Part shown: positions 59,635 through 64,000 of the stretch, piece by piece
How the letters are laid out: each line of letters starts with the position of its first letter
How positions within the stretch are numbered: position 1 is the stretch's first letter
Source of the DNA: Novipirellula aureliae
GTDB lineage: Bacteria; Planctomycetota; Planctomycetia; Pirellulales; Pirellulaceae
Length of the DNA: 64,000 nucleotides
Assembly (NCBI RefSeq): GCF_007860185.1
Contig: NZ_SJPY01000004.1
Coordinates: forward strand, 62,001-126,000
Direction: 5' to 3'
The notes under the pieces: model-generated
The model's input: the letters and a program-made list of their open reading frames with translations, nothing else
Told to the model about the DNA's origin: nothing
Databases searched by the model: none
Program-made: the position numbers and the translations under genes

Positions 59635-60133
59635 GATCGATTCTTTCGATGTTTCTAGAGACGATGTTCCTAGAGACGATGTTCCTAGAGTCGATATTCC
59701 TAGAGTGGTTCTAACGGCACCCAATCGGTAGGGGGAACCATTCCAAGTCTAGTTCAGTATTTTGAAGGAAAGAGGTTGCTGAAAGAGATGACGCGAAAAA
59801 ACATCCTCCGGTCACGCTGGTTGTACGTGTTTTCCTTGCTGTGCCACGTGTTGTCTCGCTTCGATTACAAAGGGTGTTGAAAAGAGCAGTTCAAAACACG
59901 GGAATGCCTAGAGGCACGAGCAGAGAAACACAGATAGATCCGAACAGCGAGTGGAGGAGTGGAGGAGTGGACTAAGGGACAGTACCTCGGATTTTGGGAC
60001 GCCTCGGAAAACTTTGTGCGTGCGGTGGATTTTCGTTCGGGGGCTCGGATGTCAAACAAGTTTCGCTGGCGAAGCCTGATCCGTTCCACATTGCGTGACA
60101 ACGAGATCGATAACATCATCACTCGTTTGTCGT
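59635..60133. other. Gene-free region with minor repeats
   Basis: About 500 bp between a leftward membrane protein gene and the end of the kinase gene. It contains the 15-bp repeat at 59650-59705 and a short GTGGAGGAG repeat near 59950-59970. No gene or terminator was recognised. Confidence 0.5.
59650..59705. repeat. 15-bp tandem repeat, about four units
   Basis: Units of CGATGTTCCTAGAGA lie head to tail, with variants CGATGTTTCTAGAGA and CGATATTCCTAGAGT. It lies upstream of the start of the leftward membrane-protein gene and reads TSSLG-like in that frame. It is probably noncoding. Confidence 0.75.
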
Positions 60134-62632
60134 TCAATCGCCATATTGTTTCCACCATGCGGCGGCATCATCGATCTTCCAGGGGAAATCGTCACGAATC
60201 AAATCGATCGCTCGGGCTAACTCGGCAACACTTTGGTAACGATCGTCTACGTTTTTCGCCATGCAGCGAGCAACCAATTTTCGGATTGACTCGGGGACTT
60301 CTTCGCCACGATGGATGCCGATGCCGATCGGCGTTTCACTGAGAATCAGTGCGAACAAAGATTCGGGATCACATTCAGCAAACGGCGGTCGGCCTGCCAA
60401 TAGATAGTAGGCAACGCAGCCAATTGAATAGACGTCGGATCGAGGATCCATATTGGTGGGTGACCGAAAACGTTCGGGAGCCATATACATCGGCGTTCCC
60501 GCCCAGACGACTTCGCTCGTTTGATACGTACTGCTATCGGGGCTGAGTGGTTTGGCCAAACCATAATCGAAGACGACGGCCCAATCACCGACCGAGGCAT
60601 CGAACGACAACATGATGTTTTGTGGTTTGATGTCGCGGTGAACCAAATCCAAACTGTGGGCTTCAATCAATGCTTCGCAGATTTGCCGAATCACGTACAG
60701 AACGCGTCCAACGGGTTGCCAACGACTGCGGGCGACCACTTCGCCGAGCGAGAGGCCATTTAAGTATTCCATGACGCAGTAGGCTTCGCCCTCTTCACTG
60801 CGTCCATAGTCGTAAATCATCACGCTGTGTGGATTACTCAGTGACGCAGCCAATTTTGCTTCGCGGTCAAAACGCAATCGATCTTCTTTGTTTTGTCGAT
60901 CGCCACGCAAAATCTTCAAGGCCGTATCACGACCAAGTTGCCGATGTCTTGCGCGGTAAACGATTCCCATTCCGCCACTTCCCAACTCGGAAACGATCTC
61001 ATAGCGGCTGAGCGGATGGACGGCGACTTGGTCGATCATCGATCTGCGGGCAAGACGATTGGCCGCTAGAAAGGCGGTGACGCTAAGCAGGCTTCCAAGC
61101 AGCAGAAAGCTGGACCAAACGATCCGCGCCGGAGCGAATGCTTCCCTGACTCCCTTTTCCACGATCACCGCGAACTTCCAATCGGAATTCCATCGCCATC
61201 CTCCGACCACTGATTCGCCAGCATAGTTGTTATAAGGATCGAGACGAACGTTGGATTCCGCTAACGTTGCCGAGGCAACCGATTCGGTAAGCGGCATCGC
61301 GCGGCGATGGACTCGGGCTACGTTGTCTTGGTCGAGCTTAAAGCCCGGGTCGGTAACACGCAGTCGATCCGCAATCTCCTCCGCCGCAAAGTCCAGTAAT
61401 CCGCGACTGGCTAACGATGTTGCGTTGCGGCTTTCACTGACCATCATGCCATCCGCGTTGACGGCATAGGCATCGAGTCCGTTTCGATTCGATGCATCGA
61501 GGATCAATTGATTGAATTGGTCGTAGAAACCGATGCCGGAGACCAACATGGCGGCGACGACTTCGCGTTGATCATCGAAAATCGGTACGATGCAGGCCAT
61601 GACGGGACGATCGATCTTTGGTAAATAGCTATCGGTCATGTTATCCATTCGCTTGGGGCCGAACATGACAATTTCACCCCGCAGCGCTTTGGCAACGTCC
61701 GAAGCGTCTTGCGGTAAAACAGGTCGCCCAACGTTCGATCGATCTTCATGCCAAGTAGCGATCGTGGTAAAGGCCGGGTTCCAAACGATGAAATGAACCG
61801 ACTTATTCGCTGACAAAGTCTGCAGTTCAACTTTGATTCGATCGGATTGGGGGGCGGCTTGCAGTTCATCGATCGATGGTTTCGTTTCAGCAAATTCGAC
61901 CAGTTCAAGAATTGAATTGCGAATTTGCGTTTGACGAGACCATGATTGGACGAGCTGAGCTTTGTCGTCCATGAACCGACCGGCTGCTAACGAAACGCTA
62001 TCGGCAACGCCCGTCAATTCGTTATGCAGAGCGATGCGAACACTTTGCTCGACGCTTCGGTAAGTCCATACACCCACGATCGCCGTCGGTAAAACGGCAG
62101 CTAGGAATAACCATCCCGAATTGACCCGCTGAGTCCGACGAGACTTTTTTGCAAACAGAATATCACTGGGGGAACTTCGGTGATGCGATCGATCGGTTTC
62201 GAGATCGCGAGGAGACGCATGGGTCCGCAGGGCACCACCATGCTGTGTGATTTCCGATGGCGAAACCGTTTTGCGAGCAGGACGAGGATCCGCCTTTTGA
62301 GGAACCTCGCTCCGTTGGTCGTCATCCCCTCGCTTGGTGTCGTCGTCAGACCCCTGTTTTGCAGGAGGTGACTGTTTTGCAGGAGGTGACTGCGTTGATC
62401 GGGCCATCGGCGCAGAAGTGGGGATGTCGATCGGCGAAGTGACCGGCATCGCGTTTTCACCTTCGGCTCGTGCGGAATCAGGATCGTGCTCTCCCAATAG
62501 AGACATCACCTCTTGAACCAGCTCGGCATCGCCGTTGGCTTCGGCTTCGACGAAAGCTCGTTGGTCTTCGGGTGGCAACTCGTCGGCGGCAAGAAAGAGA
62601 TCCCGAATGCGATCATACCGCTTCGCATCCAT
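60134..62632 (-). CDS. Membrane Ser/Thr kinase with sensor domain
   Basis: An 832-residue protein. Residues 1-60 are an N-terminal domain common in planctomycete kinases of this kind (DRIRDLFLAADELPPEDQRA). A Pro/Gln/Asp-rich linker follows. Two membrane helices at about 174-191 (WLFLAAVLPTAIVGVWTY) and 506-525 (VWSSFLLLGSLLSVTAFLAA) flank about 310 residues outside the cell, which look like a Cache-type sensor (VACIVPIFDDQREVVAAMLV-like strand, GLDAYAVNADGMMVSESRNA). The kinase domain from about 545 has GSGGMGIVYRARH, Lys573 in ALKILRG, VHRDIKPQN, the DFG as FDYGLAKP, and APERFRSP. ATG 62632 overlaps the sigma factor stop (TGATG). Such pairs may link an outside signal to sigma factor activity. 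Confidence 0.9.
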   Translation of the reverse strand: MDAKRYDRIRDLFLAADELPPEDQRAFVEAEANGDAELVQEVMSLLGEHDPDSARAEGENAMPVTSPIDIPTSAPMARSTQSPPAKQSPPAKQGSDDDTKRGDDDQRSEVPQKADPRPARKTVSPSEITQHGGALRTHASPRDLETDRSHHRSSPSDILFAKKSRRTQRVNSGWLFLAAVLPTAIVGVWTYRSVEQSVRIALHNELTGVADSVSLAAGRFMDDKAQLVQSWSRQTQIRNSILELVEFAETKPSIDELQAAPQSDRIKVELQTLSANKSVHFIVWNPAFTTIATWHEDRSNVGRPVLPQDASDVAKALRGEIVMFGPKRMDNMTDSYLPKIDRPVMACIVPIFDDQREVVAAMLVSGIGFYDQFNQLILDASNRNGLDAYAVNADGMMVSESRNATSLASRGLLDFAAEEIADRLRVTDPGFKLDQDNVARVHRRAMPLTESVASATLAESNVRLDPYNNYAGESVVGGWRWNSDWKFAVIVEKGVREAFAPARIVWSSFLLLGSLLSVTAFLAANRLARRSMIDQVAVHPLSRYEIVSELGSGGMGIVYRARHRQLGRDTALKILRGDRQNKEDRLRFDREAKLAASLSNPHSVMIYDYGRSEEGEAYCVMEYLNGLSLGEVVARSRWQPVGRVLYVIRQICEALIEAHSLDLVHRDIKPQNIMLSFDASVGDWAVVFDYGLAKPLSPDSSTYQTSEVVWAGTPMYMAPERFRSPTNMDPRSDVYSIGCVAYYLLAGRPPFAECDPESLFALILSETPIGIGIHRGEEVPESIRKLVARCMAKNVDDRYQSVAELARAIDLIRDDFPWKIDDAAAWWKQYGD

Positions 62633-63246
62633 CAATCCGACTCGCCCTGTGGCGCATCGGGGCGGCTAGCTTTCGGTGTTGAGGATTCCTCCGATTCACG
62701 CCGAAGTTCACGCCGCATCCAGGCACGAGCCATCGCCCAATCCTTTTCAATTGTCCGTAGCCCAAGGTTCATTTCGGCCGAGATTTCTCGCATCGTCATG
62801 CCGCCAAAAAAACGTAGTTCAACGATACGAGCTTGACGCGAACTTAAATTCGCTAGCGTATTGAGTAGATCGTCCAAGGCGACGACATCTTCATCCTTAC
62901 TCAGCTCGAACGTCACATCATCGGTTAGCATTCGCCGGTCCCATCCGCCGCCACGTTTCTGGGAACGAACCTTGCGGGCATGATCGACCAAGATACGACG
63001 CATCACTGTCGCGCCGATGGCGAAAAAATGTGTCTTGCCTTGCCAATCGATTCGCGTTTGGTCGATCATCCGCATGTACGCTTGATGGACCAGCGAAGAG
63101 GAACTGAGCCGATCGCGAATCGGCTCGTGTTGCAGGAACTTTCCCGCCAACCGGCGGAGGTCTTCATACATGGCAGTGAATAAACGATCCGTGTCGGCGA
63201 GGTGTCCATCGACACTCTTTTCGACGAGATCGTTCAAACTACTCAT
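62632..63246 (-). CDS. ECF sigma factor coupled to the Ser/Thr kinase
   Basis: A 204-residue ECF sigma factor with region 2 at about 20-95 (TDRLFTAMYEDLRRLAGKFL, SSLVHQAYMRMIDQTRIDW, GATVMRRILVDHARKVRSQK) and region 4 at about 120-185 (LDDLLNTLANLSSRQARIVE, LRFFGGMTMREISAEMNLGL, RTIEKDWAMARAWMRREL). A tail of about 25 polar residues follows. It overlaps the kinase start by one base, so one transcript makes both. In planctomycetes such sigma/kinase pairs are common, and phosphorylation of the sigma factor or an adaptor by the kinase is the proposed mode of control. No anti-sigma gene is seen. Confidence 0.9.
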   Translation of the reverse strand: MSSLNDLVEKSVDGHLADTDRLFTAMYEDLRRLAGKFLQHEPIRDRLSSSSLVHQAYMRMIDQTRIDWQGKTHFFAIGATVMRRILVDHARKVRSQKRGGGWDRRMLTDDVTFELSKDEDVVALDDLLNTLANLSSRQARIVELRFFGGMTMREISAEMNLGLRTIEKDWAMARAWMRRELRRESEESSTPKASRPDAPQGESD

Positions 63247-63489
63247 GCTGAAAAAGTTCCATTGATAAAATAGGCTGTCCTGTTATTCCCTAGAATAACC
63301 GCCAAATCGTGATTCCGATAGTCATTTTGACCACTGACAAGCATCCTTAAGCAAGCGAACATAAATAAAAATGTTCCGATTCTGCCAAGAACCCCCGTTT
63401 CGTTGCGAATAAGTGGTTGTGAGGCATCAAGTCCGTGCCAAAAACGTAACGAAAATACGTATCCAAACCTTCCGTATAGGGGATTTCAA

Positions 63490-64000
63490 ATGTTGAAAAA
63501 ACTAGTACTTGCCGGTGGTGCCGCCGCACTGCTATCGTCGATGGCCGTTTTTACGCCGCTCTATAGCTACGCTCGCTGCGGCATGGGCTGGCTAAAATCG
63601 TCTGCTTCCGATTCAATGCCACTGGAGTGGGAACTGAAGCGGGCACGTCAAATGATTGCCGACCTGAAGCCCGAGATCGAGTCGAACGCCCAGCGTATTG
63701 CACTTGAAAAAGTGCAGGTCGCTCGTCTGGAAAAACAGTTCAATGATTCGGAACAACGGTTGGCAAAAACCCAGTCCGATATCGAGCGGCTTTCCGATGA
63801 CTTGCGAAATGATAGCACTGTCTATACTTACGCAGGTCGGACCTACACGTCGACTCAGGTCAAAACCGATCTGGGCAACCGTTTCAAGCGGTTCAAGACT
63901 CGCAAAGCGACCGCCGACAAACTCAATCAGATGCTCACAGCCCGCAAAGCGACCCTCGAAGCGGCTCACGAGCGAATGGATGCAATGATCAATGCACGCC
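63490..64000 (+). CDS. Exported coiled-coil protein, 3' end cut by window
   Basis: The frame starts at ATG 63490 after GGGGATTTCAA and runs open to the window edge (170 codons). Residues 1-28 look like a signal or anchor sequence (LKKLVLAGGAAALLSSMAVF, then TPLYSYA). From about 45 it is strongly helical, with heptads in LEWELKRARQMIADLKPEIE, KVQVARLEKQFNDSEQRLAK, and DIERLSDDLRNDSTVYTYAG; a coiled coil is likely. A short break at RTYTSTQVKTDLGNRFKRFK is followed by more helix. It resembles envelope-spanning or phage-shock-like helical proteins, but no family is assigned. Divergent from the sigma factor gene. Confidence 0.7.
   Translation, partial: MLKKLVLAGGAAALLSSMAVFTPLYSYARCGMGWLKSSASDSMPLEWELKRARQMIADLKPEIESNAQRIALEKVQVARLEKQFNDSEQRLAKTQSDIERLSDDLRNDSTVYTYAGRTYTSTQVKTDLGNRFKRFKTRKATADKLNQMLTARKATLEAAHERMDAMINAR

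Noticed and set aside
59725-59960. Possible terminal fragment of a gene left of the kinase
   Set aside because: No open frame with a protein-like pattern is seen and the only regular feature nearby is a short DNA repeat.

Overview
The window reads as chromosomal DNA of a planctomycete close to Rhodopirellula/Pirellulaceae. Points in favour are two BBP7-type beta-barrel outer-membrane proteins, an ECF sigma factor overlapping a membrane-spanning Ser/Thr kinase, a short second SecA-like ATPase, many exported proteins of planctomycete type, mostly single genes rather than long operons, frequent GTG/TTG starts and many small hairpin-forming repeats between genes. No rRNA, tRNA, CRISPR or prophage was recognised. 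Both window ends cut through genes: a helix-turn-helix protein on the left and an exported coiled-coil protein on the right.

Layout. 1-9.7 kb: partial HTH protein, repeats, a C-terminal processing protease (S41), GlgC, an HtrA/DegP protease, an ECF sigma factor, a MITE-like element, a BON-domain secreted protein and a large secreted protein of unknown role. 9.98-15.7 kb: a compact three-gene locus (HEAT-like protein, small WXG100-like helical protein, 1,302-codon membrane FtsK/EccC-like ATPase) that looks like a minimal type VII (ESX-like) secretion unit and is the best candidate for an undescribed system. 16-25 kb: a J-domain protein, purine nucleoside phosphorylase, an orphan GlxC-like GXGXG protein, a BBP7 barrel, Mn-type superoxide dismutase, a zinc-ribbon membrane protein, an ISKra4-like insertion sequence with 20-bp terminal inverted repeats and a split transposase, and a lipid-anchored or secreted FKBP isomerase.

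25.3-31 kb: a signalling block with a PAS-PAS histidine kinase, a receiver-kinase hybrid and a receiver-HDOD protein on the minus strand, divergent from a FixJ/LuxR-like regulator whose receiver lacks the phospho-acceptor Asp. 31-37.8 kb: ArgJ, a two-gene ABC exporter, then an overlapping set of alpha/alpha-toroid protein, DUF362 protein and short-chain dehydrogenase. 38-40.5 kb: a Tad-like set (HAMP membrane protein, two TadE pseudopilin-like proteins, a von Willebrand A/TadG-like protein) without its secretion motor. 40.7-41.2 kb: an internally deleted IS110 transposase. 41.7-46.3 kb: an ABC permease fused to a CPBP intramembrane protease with its ATPase, and homoserine dehydrogenase.

46.3-47.1 kb: an unusual array of about fifteen hairpin units between homoserine dehydrogenase and the terminator of the second BBP7 gene. 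48.8-60 kb: short SecA, sigma-54 activator with GAF domain, FabI, a thioredoxin-like protein, a LolD-like ATPase without a permease, a small conserved protein, a TatD-like hydrolase, CutA, and two membrane proteins that overlap tail to tail. 60-63.3 kb: the ECF sigma/Ser-Thr kinase pair. Themes that recur are envelope biogenesis and proteolysis, protein export, and phosphorylation-based sensing. All family assignments come from motif recognition in the sequence; no database search was run.
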